A DNA stretch of 64,000 nucleotides from Herbidospora cretacea (GTDB lineage Bacteria; Actinomycetota; Actinomycetes; Streptosporangiales; Streptosporangiaceae), in the NCBI RefSeq assembly GCF_001570605.1, contig NZ_BBXG01000010.1, positions 12,592 through 76,591 of the forward strand, written 5' to 3'. The notes under the pieces are model-generated. The model worked only from the letters and a program-made list of their open reading frames with translations. It had not been told where the DNA came from and made no database searches. Numbering within the stretch: the first letter of the stretch is position 1; each line of letters begins with the position of its first letter. The position numbers and the translations under genes are program-made. Below, in pieces: positions 7,854-16,620 of this stretch.

Positions 7854-8501
7854 ATGACCCGCCGATACCTCTGTTCCAACCCCGGCGAGCGCGAGTCGGG
7901 CCTCATCGACGCCGCGTCGGTCATCAGAGCCGGCGACCTGATCGTCCTCCCGACCGACACGGTCTACGGCATCGGCGCCGACGCCTTCACGCCCTCGGCC
8001 GTCTCGGCCCTGCTGACGGCGAAGGGCCGCGGCTCCGACATGCCCGTCCCGGTCCTCGTCGGGACGGTCCGGGCCGCCGGGGCGCTCACCGAGTCGCTCG
8101 GCCCGCACGGCCAGGACCTCATCGACGCCTTCTGGCCCGGCCCGCTGACTCTCATCTTCAAGGCCAACCGGTCGCTCCAGTGGGACCTCGGCGAGACCAA
8201 GGGCACCGTCGCCATCCGCATGCCGCTCCACCAGGTCGCCCTCGACCTGCTCAAGGAGACCGGCCCGATGGCCGTCTCCAGCGCCAACCGCACGGGCAAC
8301 CCGCCCGCCACCACGGCGGCCGAGGCCGAGGAGCAGCTCGGCCAGTCGGTGGCCGTCTATCTCGACGCCGGACCCTGCGCCGACAACACCCCGTCGACGA
8401 TCCTCGACCTGACCGCCTCGGTGCCCCGCGTGCTGCGCAAGGGCGGCATTCCGGTCGAGAAACTCCGCGGCGTCGTGGGCTATCTGGCGACCGAGGACTA
8501 G
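7854..8501 (+). CDS. tsaC: L-threonylcarbamoyladenylate synthase (TsaC/Sua5/YrdC family)
   Basis: 215 residues. It makes threonylcarbamoyl-AMP from threonine, bicarbonate and ATP for t6A37 tRNA modification. Typical family sequence is seen in VLPTDTVYGIGADAF, the KGR segment, the FWPGPLTLI block and SSANRTGNPPATT. The size fits a single YrdC domain without the longer Sua5 extension. It follows prmC by 13 bases with an AAGGGAG site. In many actinobacteria this gene is followed directly by wecA; here two extra genes intervene. Confidence 0.93.
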   Translation: MTRRYLCSNPGERESGLIDAASVIRAGDLIVLPTDTVYGIGADAFTPSAVSALLTAKGRGSDMPVPVLVGTVRAAGALTESLGPHGQDLIDAFWPGPLTLIFKANRSLQWDLGETKGTVAIRMPLHQVALDLLKETGPMAVSSANRTGNPPATTAAEAEEQLGQSVAVYLDAGPCADNTPSTILDLTASVPRVLRKGGIPVEKLRGVVGYLATED

Positions 8502-8587
8502 ATCCATACCGTCTGGCTATCGCGCCAGACGGGCCCGGGTGCCGAGGCCTAGCGTGAGTGAGGTTTTCGACCCCGGGAGGCCCTCGC

Positions 8588-11500
8588 ATGCCCAAGATCG
8601 ACGGGATGGACCCCAAGCTGGTCCGCGATCTCCTCGCCGAGCTGCGAGGCGCGGCCAAGCAGATGGAGGCCATCGAGGCCAGGGTGACCACCACGGTCCG
8701 CAACGCGGGCGTCCCCGCCGCGGTGACCTACCGCCCCTCGGCGGTGGCCGATGCCATCGCCGAGATGGACAAGGATGTCACCGCCCGCCTGGCCCTGCTG
8801 GAGAAGCGCGAACGCGACCCGAACGCGCGTCCGACCCCGACGGGCAACGAGCCCCCCAAGCCCTCCGGCGGCACCGAACCCCCGAAGCCCACGACCGGCG
8901 ACACGGACCCCCCCAAGCCGACCTCAGGCGGCTCGGAGCCCTCGAAGCCGACGTCGGGCGACACCGACCCTCCGAAGCAGACGTCGGGCGATTCCGACCC
9001 CCCGAAGAAGAGCACCGAGGAAACCGCTCCTCCCAAGAAGAGCGATGAGGAGAGCACGCCTCCGAAGAAGAGTGACGAGGAGGGCGCTGCTCCGAAGAAG
9101 GCCGACGACGAGAGCGCGCCGCCCAAGAAGAGCGACGAGGAGAGCACGCCTCCGAAGAAGAGCGATGAGGAGGGCGCTGCTCCGAAGAAGGCCGACGACG
9201 AGAGCGCGCCGCCCAAGAAGAGCGACGAGGAGAGCACGCCTCCGAAGAAGAGTGAAGGCGAGTCTCCGGCTCCGCAGAAGGAGCCGATCGACACACCGAA
9301 GAAGGACCATCCCGACGACATCGACCAGACCCGGGGACGGGTCGAGATCAACGTCGATGGCACCAAGGTGGTCACCTACCCGCTCAACCTGCCCGACGAC
9401 CTGCGGCTCGACAACGACCTGGACACTGTCCGGCCTGTCGACATGCCTGGTCAGTCCGCCGGTACGCCCTCCTCCAGCGGCCCCCAGCCCGATGGCAAAC
9501 CTGGTTACGTCGAGCCCCTGGAGCCGACGGTCAAACAGCCCGCGCCGCAGCCCGGCCTGGATCCGGGCGACCCCATGGGCGCCTATGTCGGGACTCCGGC
9601 CGACAACCTGACCGAAGACCCCTTCCTCAAGAACAACCCGGCTTCGCAGCCCGCCCCCCAGCCGGGCCTGGCTCCCGGCGATCCCATGGGTGCCTATGTC
9701 GGGACTCCGGCCGACAACGTCACCGAGGATCCCTACCTCAAGGGCAACCCCGTCTCGCAGCCCGCCCCCCAGCCCGGCCTGGCACCGGGCGACCCCATGG
9801 GCGCATACGTGGGAACCCCTGCCGACAACGTGACCGAAGACCCCTATCTCAAGCACAACCCGGTCACCCAGCCCGCACCGCAGCCCGGCCTGGCACCAGG
9901 TGACCCGATGGGCGCCTATGTCGGGACCCCGGCCGACAACGTGACCGAAGACCCCTTCCTTCAGGGCACCCCGGCCGGGACATCCGGGGATGCGCCGGGC
10001 AACCCGACGAACACGCTGCCCGAGGACACGGTCCTCATCACTGCCTCGGACTCGGCCGTCGCCCCGCAGATCCAGGCGGAAGTGCCGACAGCGGCCGGCG
10101 AGGCCGTCGACCCCAGGGCCCTGGCCGCCGCCCAGCCCGGCGACGTGCTGTCGGCCCCGGCCAACCAGATCTCCGACCAGGCCCTCGGCACCCTGCTCAA
10201 CCACGACGACCAGATCGCCCCTCAGAACATGCCAACGGTCACCGACACGGGCGTGGGCGCACCCCAGGGCGCTGACGGCAACCCCACCGCGACAAGCGGC
10301 AACCCGTCTGCGGCCGACGGCACCCAGCCCAGCGGCCATGCCCATCCCGGCGGAACCTCCGAGTCCGGCGCGAACTCGCAAACTGGCGGCCACTCACAGC
10401 CCGGCGGGAGCTCCGAGGTTGGTGCGAACTCCCACGCAGGTGGTAACGCGCAGGCCGGGGGCCACTCTCAGCCCGGCGGGACCTCCGAGTCGGGTGCGAA
10501 CTCCCACGCAGGTGGCAACGCGCAGGCCGGGGGGCACTCTCAGCCTGGCGGGACCTCCGAGTCCGGTGTGAACTCCCAGGCCGGTAGCAACCCTCAGTCC
10601 GGTGGCGACAGTGGCTACCGGCAGACCGGGAACGCGGGCATTCCCAACGGTCCGCTGACCGGAAGCGAGGGAAACCCCGGCAACTCGCAGGGTGGCAACG
10701 ACGGTCAGTGCGGCCCGCAGGGCGGTGACAAGCCGGCGGCCAATGGTGCGAACGCCGGTCACCACGGGCTCTCCGCTGGTTCGGCCACCGGCCAGAGCGG
10801 GCTCGTGACCGGTCCGACCATGGCCCACTACGGCCCCGCCGGCATGTCGGCAGATGGTCAAGCCGGTTCGGGTTTCGCCAACTACACCGGTGACGGCGGT
10901 CAGGGTGGCTCCGCCGGTCAGGCCGGTGCTGACATCGATCCCCGCAGGCTGGCCGCGGAGCAGCCCGGAGACGTCCTCTCGGCTCCCGCGAACCAGATCT
11001 CCGATCAAGCCCTCGGTGCCCTGCTGAACTTCGACGACCGGATCGCACCACAGGACATGCCGTCGATGACGACAGGTGGTGCGGGTTCGGAGGGCGGGGC
11101 GGGACACGGGCCCTCGGGCAGTGGTTCAGACCAATCCGCGTCAGCTTCCCAATCCGGATCCGCCGGACAGGAAGGCACCGAGGTCGACCCCCGGAAGCTG
11201 GCCGCCGAACAGCCTGGCGATGTCCTCTCCGCCCAGGTCAGCCCCATTTCCGACCAGGCGCTCGGCGCCCTGTTGAACTTCGACGACCGGATCGCGCCGC
11301 AGGACATGCCGTCCATGACGACGGGCGGTTCGGGTTCTGAGGGCGGGCCGGGGCAGGGGCCGTCGCCAAGTGGTTCAGACCAATCCTCCGGCGGTCGGAG
11401 CGGTGCCGATGTCGATCCCCGGAGGCTGGCCGCCGAGCAGCCCGGCGATGTCCTGTCCGTTCCGGCCGACCCCGCGTCCGACGAGGCCATCGCCGCGCTG

Positions 11501-11644
11501 ATCAAGAACCACGCCCAGATCGAGCCCATGGACATGCCCAGTGTCTCCGTACCGGAAGGGAAGTGGGGCACCGGTGAGTGGGTGCCCATGGACGTCGGGC
11601 CCGACGGTCCCTCCGGGTCCGTTCCTCCTGGTCAGCCCGCTTAA
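8588..11644 (+). CDS. Giant disordered multi-repeat protein
   Basis: 1018 residues with no signal peptide and no membrane segment. Residues 1-85 look helical (MDPKLVRDLLAELRGAAKQM; RPSAVADAIAEMDKD), resembling the N-terminal helical parts of ESX-type proteins. Four repeat families follow: acidic/Lys 10-residue units PPKKSDEES in a 90-bp DNA period (about residues 135-220); four 37-residue units with PGDPMGAYVGTPADN (about 315-465); Gly/Ser/His-rich 24-residue units around GGHSQPGGTSES (about 580-670); and four dispersed ~45-residue units with QPGDVLSAPANQISDQALG and IAPQDMPSM (from about 505, 780, 865 and 940). The start follows GGGAGG. The stop codon abuts the ribosome site of the next gene, so the two are coupled. 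A non-classical or type VII export route is a hypothesis only. Confidence 0.85.
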   Translation: MPKIDGMDPKLVRDLLAELRGAAKQMEAIEARVTTTVRNAGVPAAVTYRPSAVADAIAEMDKDVTARLALLEKRERDPNARPTPTGNEPPKPSGGTEPPKPTTGDTDPPKPTSGGSEPSKPTSGDTDPPKQTSGDSDPPKKSTEETAPPKKSDEESTPPKKSDEEGAAPKKADDESAPPKKSDEESTPPKKSDEEGAAPKKADDESAPPKKSDEESTPPKKSEGESPAPQKEPIDTPKKDHPDDIDQTRGRVEINVDGTKVVTYPLNLPDDLRLDNDLDTVRPVDMPGQSAGTPSSSGPQPDGKPGYVEPLEPTVKQPAPQPGLDPGDPMGAYVGTPADNLTEDPFLKNNPASQPAPQPGLAPGDPMGAYVGTPADNVTEDPYLKGNPVSQPAPQPGLAPGDPMGAYVGTPADNVTEDPYLKHNPVTQPAPQPGLAPGDPMGAYVGTPADNVTEDPFLQGTPAGTSGDAPGNPTNTLPEDTVLITASDSAVAPQIQAEVPTAAGEAVDPRALAAAQPGDVLSAPANQISDQALGTLLNHDDQIAPQNMPTVTDTGVGAPQGADGNPTATSGNPSAADGTQPSGHAHPGGTSESGANSQTGGHSQPGGSSEVGANSHAGGNAQAGGHSQPGGTSESGANSHAGGNAQAGGHSQPGGTSESGVNSQAGSNPQSGGDSGYRQTGNAGIPNGPLTGSEGNPGNSQGGNDGQCGPQGGDKPAANGANAGHHGLSAGSATGQSGLVTGPTMAHYGPAGMSADGQAGSGFANYTGDGGQGGSAGQAGADIDPRRLAAEQPGDVLSAPANQISDQALGALLNFDDRIAPQDMPSMTTGGAGSEGGAGHGPSGSGSDQSASASQSGSAGQEGTEVDPRKLAAEQPGDVLSAQVSPISDQALGALLNFDDRIAPQDMPSMTTGGSGSEGGPGQGPSPSGSDQSSGGRSGADVDPRRLAAEQPGDVLSVPADPASDEAIAALIKNHAQIEPMDMPSVSVPEGKWGTGEWVPMDVGPDGPSGSVPPGQPA
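9051..9250 (+). repeat. 90-bp tandem repeat inside the giant protein gene
   Basis: The sequence AGAGCACGCCTCCGAAGAAG recurs at 9051, 9141 and 9231. Within each 90-bp unit, 30-bp subunits encode 10-residue P-K-K-S/A-D-E/D modules. Near identity at the DNA level points to recent expansion or ongoing homogenisation. Confidence 0.85.
9537..9965 (+). repeat. Four 111-bp repeats encoding 37-residue units
   Basis: The GDPMGAYVG codons recur every 111 bases, the first two ATG triplets being at 9575 and 9686. Each unit reads QPAPQPGL.PGDPMGAYVG then TPADN.TEDP.L and an Asn-Pro linker. Confidence 0.85.
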
Positions 11645-11656
11645 GGAGATGCGATC

Positions 11657-12043
11657 GTGAGTTATGCCGACCCGCCCGCGCCCCGGGCGTTGCAGTTGGG
11701 GGAGACGCCGCCCGCGGCGAGCGGGAACACCCTGCTCATTCCGGACGGGCAGCCGACGGCCTGGGTGTTCAATCCCGAATACCAGCGGCTGGTCGACCTG
11801 TGGAAGCAGGTCATGCCGGAGATGGAGCGGATCACGAAGCTGCTGGAGCAGCCGTACACGATGGCTCGGAGTGCCGAGACGTGGGACGCGCCGGTGGCGA
11901 AGCGGTACGTCGAGCAGATCTCCGAGTGGCGGACCCGCATCGGGCTCTACCGGCAGGCGGTGCTGACGGCGATCAGCGACGAGGCGGCTGACACGCCCCG
12001 GTGGGTGCCGAGCAATGCGGGCGCGCCGCACGCCTACTCCTGA
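11657..12043 (+). CDS. Small WXG100-like protein, partner of the giant repeat protein
   Basis: 128 residues, soluble, no signal peptide. The second half is predicted helix-turn-helix in shape: VDLWKQVMPEMERITKLLEQ, then TWDAPVAKRYVEQISEWRTR, then RQAVLTAISDEA. The turn with Trp-Asp-Ala recalls the WxG turn of ESX secretion targets, but the Gly is missing and the protein is longer than the usual ~100 residues. The GTG start is preceded by AAGGAG (11643-11648), which overlaps the TAA of the giant protein gene, so the pair is translationally coupled. Family assignment is tentative. Confidence 0.7.
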   Translation: MSYADPPAPRALQLGETPPAASGNTLLIPDGQPTAWVFNPEYQRLVDLWKQVMPEMERITKLLEQPYTMARSAETWDAPVAKRYVEQISEWRTRIGLYRQAVLTAISDEAADTPRWVPSNAGAPHAYS

Positions 12044-12100
12044 ACCTGCGCTAGCGTCGGAGCCGTCTCGACTGGTCCGTTGATCCGGGAAACTGGTGCC

Positions 12101-13264
12101 GTGCGCGAATATTTCTTCGTGGGCCTTGTGACGGCCGTTGTCACCTACCTGCTGGTGCCTCCGGTCCGGGCCTTCGCGCTGCGCATCGGCGCCGCTCCCG
12201 AGGTCAGGGAGCGCGACGTGCACAAGGTGCCGACGCCCCGGCTGGGGGGCCTGGCGATGTTCGGCGGCATGGCCGCCGGGCTGCTGGCCGCCTCCCACCT
12301 GCCCTGGGTCGGTTCCGCGCTGTCGCTCGAACAGTCGGGTCAGACCACGAGCGCGCTGCTCGCCGCCGGCGGGCTGATCGTGGTGACCGGCTTCCTCGAC
12401 GACTGGCTGGGGATGGACGCCCTGGTCAAGCTGGGCGGCCAGATCGCCGCCGGGGGCCTGCTGTTCTACTACGGAGTGTCACTGCGGTCGCTGCCGCTGC
12501 CCGAGAGCATGGGCGGCAACGTCTTCCTCGACCTGAACCTCCAGGCCGTGATGACGATCCTGGTCGTGGTGGTCGCCATCAACGCGGTCAACTTCGTCGA
12601 CGGGCTCGACGGCCTGGCGGCCGGCATCGTCGGCATCGCGGCCCTGGCCACATTGGTCTACTCCATGGTCCTGTCGCAGGACCAGCAGCAGACGCGCATC
12701 AACCTGACGGCGGTGGTCGCGGCCCTGCTGGTCGGGATGTGCCTGGGCTTCCTGCCCCACAACTTCAACCCGGCCAAGATCTTCATGGGTGACACCGGCT
12801 CGATGCTGATCGGGCTGGTGCTGGCCACGTCGCTGGTGACCATCACCTCGTCGGTGCCGACGACCGCGCTCGACGTGAACCGGTTCGCGCTGGTCCTGCC
12901 GCTGCTGCCGCTGGCGGTGGTCGTGCTGCCGCTCACCGACCTCGTCATGGCGGTGATCCGGCGCACGAGCGCGGGGCTGTCGCCGTTCGCGCCCGACCGG
13001 GGGCACCTGCACCACCGGCTGCTCGACATCGGCCACTCCCACCGGCGGAGCGTCCTGATCATGTACGCGTGGACGTTCATCTTCGCGTTCACGATCGTCG
13101 GGCTGTCCCTCGAAGGGGTGCCACTCATCCTGTTCCCGCTGATCAGCGTCGTCGCGATCGCGGTGCTGCTGGTGCTGTCGAGGCCCAAGGGGCGCAAGGG
13201 CGTCCACGCCGTGGGCCGTCCCGACGAGCCGACGGCGAACCACTCCCGTGCGACAACTGGGTGA
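12101..13264 (+). CDS. wecA: Undecaprenyl-phosphate GlcNAc-1-phosphate transferase family (WecA/TagO/Rfe)
   Basis: 387 residues, about 11 membrane segments. It transfers a sugar-1-phosphate from a UDP-sugar to a polyprenyl phosphate at the inner membrane face, the first step of wall polymer or arabinogalactan-type linker synthesis. Catalytic motifs are visible: NFVDGLDGLAAG, KIFMGDTGSM and HLHHRLLDIGHSHRR. The length is normal. GTG at 12101 gives the expected short N-terminus before the first helix. The position immediately before the atp operon matches the mycobacterial rfe (Rv1302). Which sugar it uses cannot be said from the sequence. Confidence 0.9.
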   Translation: MREYFFVGLVTAVVTYLLVPPVRAFALRIGAAPEVRERDVHKVPTPRLGGLAMFGGMAAGLLAASHLPWVGSALSLEQSGQTTSALLAAGGLIVVTGFLDDWLGMDALVKLGGQIAAGGLLFYYGVSLRSLPLPESMGGNVFLDLNLQAVMTILVVVVAINAVNFVDGLDGLAAGIVGIAALATLVYSMVLSQDQQQTRINLTAVVAALLVGMCLGFLPHNFNPAKIFMGDTGSMLIGLVLATSLVTITSSVPTTALDVNRFALVLPLLPLAVVVLPLTDLVMAVIRRTSAGLSPFAPDRGHLHHRLLDIGHSHRRSVLIMYAWTFIFAFTIVGLSLEGVPLILFPLISVVAIAVLLVLSRPKGRKGVHAVGRPDEPTANHSRATTG

Positions 13265-13382
13265 ATTCGCCGCGAAAAGCCAGGTAAAGCCCGTGACGTG
13301 GAGCTTGTGATAGCTTTCACTAACAGCAACCCGTAGCCTGGGCGAAGCAAACGCTCGGTTGACAACATGTTCTGGAGTCGTG

Positions 13383-13802
13383 ATGCAGGCCAACGACGTG
13401 CGCGTTCTCAAGGGCGCCGCCGTGCCAACGGTGGCGGTCGGGCTGATCGCCGTCATCGTCACGGCGATCCTCGCCGGATTCGAGGGCGCTCTCGGCTCCG
13501 TCATCGGGCTGGTCCTGGTGGCCGTCTTCTTCACCGTCGGGCTGTTCGTGGTCACCTGGGCGGGCCGGATCTCGCCGATGGCCATGTTCGCCGCGGCGGT
13601 TTTGAGTTATCTCGTCAAGGTGATCGCTATCATGATCACCCTTAGGGCATTCGAGACGACCACCGTCTTCGACCCCAAAGCGTTCGCTTGGAGTGTGATC
13701 GTCCTCACCGTCGTGTGGACCTTCGGCGAGATGCGGGGCTTCATGAAGCTGAAGCTCCTGTACGTCGAACCAGACTCCAAAGTTCCCGGTCAGGGGAACT
13801 GA
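13383..13802 (+). CDS. atpI: AtpI-like ATP synthase accessory membrane protein
   Basis: 139 residues with four hydrophobic segments and a conserved-looking N-terminus (NDVRVLKGAAVPTVAVG) and C-terminus (FDPKAFAWSVIV, KLKLLYVEPD). The pattern matches the small atpI product that opens streptomycete atp operons and the Rv1303-type protein of mycobacteria. It may help assemble the c-ring or supply Mg2+, by analogy only. An AT-richer gap of 118 bases separates it from wecA and probably carries the atp promoter; I could not fix the -35/-10 boxes. Confidence 0.75.
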   Translation: MQANDVRVLKGAAVPTVAVGLIAVIVTAILAGFEGALGSVIGLVLVAVFFTVGLFVVTWAGRISPMAMFAAAVLSYLVKVIAIMITLRAFETTTVFDPKAFAWSVIVLTVVWTFGEMRGFMKLKLLYVEPDSKVPGQGN

Positions 13803-13853
13803 TGGGGTCCGATATGACTAGTCCTTGCGGTGCCTGCTATCGTCGTGCCCGCG

Positions 13854-14069
13854 ATGAGCGAGAAGCAGCGCAGGCCCGAGGACGACGGCCGCGACTTCGC
13901 CGACGCCGCCTGGTCAGTACCGAGCTATTTGCTGTCGGGAATGCTGTTTTGGGGTGGCCTCGGCTGGTTGCTGAGCCATTGGACGGGCGTGCACGCGTTC
14001 ATCCCCATAGGTGTGGTTATCGGGGTCGGCCTGGCCTGCTGGCTGGTCTACCTCAAGCACGGCCGCTGA
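13854..14069 (+). CDS. AtpZ/AtpI-family small membrane protein
   Basis: 71 residues with two membrane helices (VPSYLLSGMLFWGGLGWLL and FIPIGVVIGVGLACWLVYL) after a charged N-terminus (MSEKQRRPEDDGRDFAD). Two-helix proteins of this kind are found next to atpB in many bacteria and are linked to assembly of the Fo sector. It sits between atpI and atpB. A GTG upstream at 13830 would lengthen it by eight residues. Confidence 0.7.
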   Translation: MSEKQRRPEDDGRDFADAAWSVPSYLLSGMLFWGGLGWLLSHWTGVHAFIPIGVVIGVGLACWLVYLKHGR

Positions 14070-14130
14070 ACGCGCCCGCACATGCTCTGATTCTTCCAAT
14101 GATGGTCCACGACGTTGAAGGGAACGCCGC

Positions 14131-14925
14131 GTGACTACGCTGACGCTCCTCGCCGCTGACGGAGAATTCCAGGCTCCCGGGCCGGAGATCTTCAATTTCC
14201 CCCCTCTCTACGCGGGGGCGCCCGAATGGCTCAACAAGCCCGCCATTCTGGCGGTCGTGGGAGCCCTGATCGTCTGTGTGTTCGCCTGGACCGCTTTCGC
14301 CAAGCCGAAGCTGGTGCCGCGCGGCGTTCAGAACATCGGTGAATACGGCTACACGTTCGTCCGCGACCAGTGCGCCCGCCCGTTCCTGGGCAAGGACGCC
14401 GAGCGCTGGATGCCGTTGCTGCTCTCGATCTTCCTGCTGATCCTGCTGTGGAACTTCTTCGGTGTGATCCCGGTTCTGCAGCTGCCGGTGAACTCGCACA
14501 TCGCGTTCCCGATCATCTTCGCGGTCACCGTCTACGTGATCAAGATCTACCTGGGCATCAAGCACCAGGGCGGCATCGGCTACTTCAAGAACATGATGTT
14601 CCCGCCCGGTCTGCCCAAGGCCGTCTACGTCCTGATGGCGCCGCTGGAGCTCATCTCGAACCTCGTTCTCGCGCCGTTCACCCACGCGGTCCGACTGTTC
14701 GCGAACATGTTCGCCGGCCACCTCATCCTGGCCTTCTTCGCGAGCGTCGGCTTCCACTTCCTCTTCGAGCAGCTCACCCCGCTTGGTGCGCCGCTCGGCC
14801 TCGTGGGTTTCGTCATGACGACGATCATGACCGGCTTCGAGATCTTCATCCAGTTCCTGCAGGCGTTCCTCTTCACGATGCTGGCCGCGATGTACATCGG
14901 CGGCTCGCTGCACGCGGACCACTGA
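14131..14925 (+). CDS. atpB: ATP synthase Fo subunit a
   Basis: 264 residues, polytopic membrane protein that forms the proton half-channels. The essential Arg is in the helix LAPFTHAVRLFANMFAGHLI, and the following helices contain the usual polar residues. The GTG start is preceded by GAAGGGAA. First structural gene of the ATP synthase operon. Confidence 0.97.
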   Translation: MTTLTLLAADGEFQAPGPEIFNFPPLYAGAPEWLNKPAILAVVGALIVCVFAWTAFAKPKLVPRGVQNIGEYGYTFVRDQCARPFLGKDAERWMPLLLSIFLLILLWNFFGVIPVLQLPVNSHIAFPIIFAVTVYVIKIYLGIKHQGGIGYFKNMMFPPGLPKAVYVLMAPLELISNLVLAPFTHAVRLFANMFAGHLILAFFASVGFHFLFEQLTPLGAPLGLVGFVMTTIMTGFEIFIQFLQAFLFTMLAAMYIGGSLHADH

Positions 14926-14953
14926 ACCACCACTGACGTGACCAGACCGGTGA

Positions 14954-15217
<264 letters not shown>

Positions 15218-15249
15218 CGAGTTCACCCATCTGACGGAAGGCTGCGCCC

Positions 15250-15795
15250 ATGACACTGGCAGCTACGCTCCTGGCGGCGGAGGAGAACAACCCGCTCATC
15301 CCGCACACCTATGAGCTGGTCATCGGTGGTCTCGCGTTCCTGCTCGTCTTCATCGTCGTCGGTAAGATCCTTACCCCGCGCATCCAGAAGACGCTGGCCG
15401 AGCGCACCGAGGCCATCGAAGGCGGCATCCAGAAGGCGGAGGACGCCCAGGCCGAGGCCCAGGCAACTCTTCAGCAGTACCGCGACCAGCTGAGCGAGGC
15501 CCGCCAGGAGGCCGCCCGCCTCCGGGAGGAAGCTCGCGAGCAGGGCGCGCAGATCAAGGCCGAACTCCGCGAGGAGGCGCAGGCCGAGGCCCGTCGCATC
15601 GTCGAGGCCGCCCACGCCCAGATCGAGGCCGACAAGGCGCAGGCGCTCGCGCAGCTGCGCGCCGAGATCGGCCGCCTGTCGACCGACCTCGCCGGCCGCA
15701 TCGTCGGCGAGTCGCTGGAGGACGAGGCGCGCCAGCGCCGCGTCGTCGACCGGTTCCTCGATGAGCTTGAGGGCTCCGGCACGGCGGTCCGCTGA
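15250..15795 (+). CDS. atpF: ATP synthase Fo subunit b
   Basis: 181 residues. One N-terminal membrane helix (LVIGGLAFLLVFIVVGKIL) is followed by a long charged coiled coil, rich in Ala, Glu, Gln and Arg, that forms the peripheral stalk. The stop codon overlaps the ATG of atpH (TGATG), indicating translational coupling. It is a separate b subunit and is not the b-delta fusion seen in mycobacteria. Confidence 0.96.
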   Translation: MTLAATLLAAEENNPLIPHTYELVIGGLAFLLVFIVVGKILTPRIQKTLAERTEAIEGGIQKAEDAQAEAQATLQQYRDQLSEARQEAARLREEAREQGAQIKAELREEAQAEARRIVEAAHAQIEADKAQALAQLRAEIGRLSTDLAGRIVGESLEDEARQRRVVDRFLDELEGSGTAVR

Positions 15796-16598
15796 TGCGT
15801 GGCCTGAGCAGGACCTCTCTCATCGAGGTCGAGGAGCGCTTCAACAGCGTGGCCGGGTCGGCCGACCTGGGCACGCTGGCCGACGAGCTCTTCGCGGTGG
15901 CCGCGCTGTTCGACCGGGAGCCCGGCCTGCGCCGTTCGCTCTCCGACCCGTCGCGCCCCGCCGCGCAGAAGGCGCAGACCATCCGCGCCCTCCTGCAGGG
16001 CAAGGTGTCGGCCGAGGCGCTGGAGACGACGGTCGCCGTGGTCGAGGCCAAGTGGTCGCGCTCCGGTGACCTGGCCGACGCCGTGGAGCGGCTCGGTGTG
16101 ATCGCGGCCGCGAGCGAGGCAGAGGGGGCCGGCCGTCTCGACGACGTCGAAGACGAGCTGTTCCGCTTCGGCCGGATCCTCGCGGCCAACCCCGATCTGC
16201 GCCGCGCGCTGGCCGACCCGGCCGCGACCGGCAAGGCCTCACTGCTGTCGGACCTGCTCGGGGCCAAGGTCGCGCCGACCACCCTGCGCCTCGTCTCCCA
16301 GGTCGCCGCACACCCGCGCGGACGTAGCCTGGAACGAGGCCTGGAGGAGTTCGGCCGCCTCGTCGCCCTTCAGCGGCAGCGTCTGGTGGCGGTCGTCACC
16401 AGCGCGGTGCTGCTGTCCGACGCGCAGAAGCAGCGCCTGGCCACCTGGCTGCGGGCCACCTACGGCCGAGACGTCCACCTGAACGTTGAGGTGGACCCGA
16501 AGGTGCTCGGTGGGTTCTCGATCAAGATCGGGGACGAGATCATCGACACCACCATCGCCGCACGTATTGAAGAAGTCCGCCGCCGGTTGGCCGGCTAG
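15795..16598 (+). CDS. atpH: ATP synthase F1 subunit delta
   Basis: 267 residues, longer than the enterobacterial delta (~177) but normal for streptomycete-type delta, which has an additional N-terminal helical region. The OSCP/delta C-terminal signature is visible in [20 protein letters not shown] and [18 protein letters not shown]. It links F1 to the peripheral stalk. Confidence 0.95.
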   Translation: MRGLSRTSLIEVEERFNSVAGSADLGTLADELFAVAALFDREPGLRRSLSDPSRPAAQKAQTIRALLQGKVSAEALETTVAVVEAKWSRSGDLADAVERLGVIAAASEAEGAGRLDDVEDELFRFGRILAANPDLRRALADPAATGKASLLSDLLGAKVAPTTLRLVSQVAAHPRGRSLERGLEEFGRLVALQRQRLVAVVTSAVLLSDAQKQRLATWLRATYGRDVHLNVEVDPKVLGGFSIKIGDEIIDTTIAARIEEVRRRLAG

Positions 16599-16620
16599 GC
16601 GAATAGGGAGACAGGAAGAG

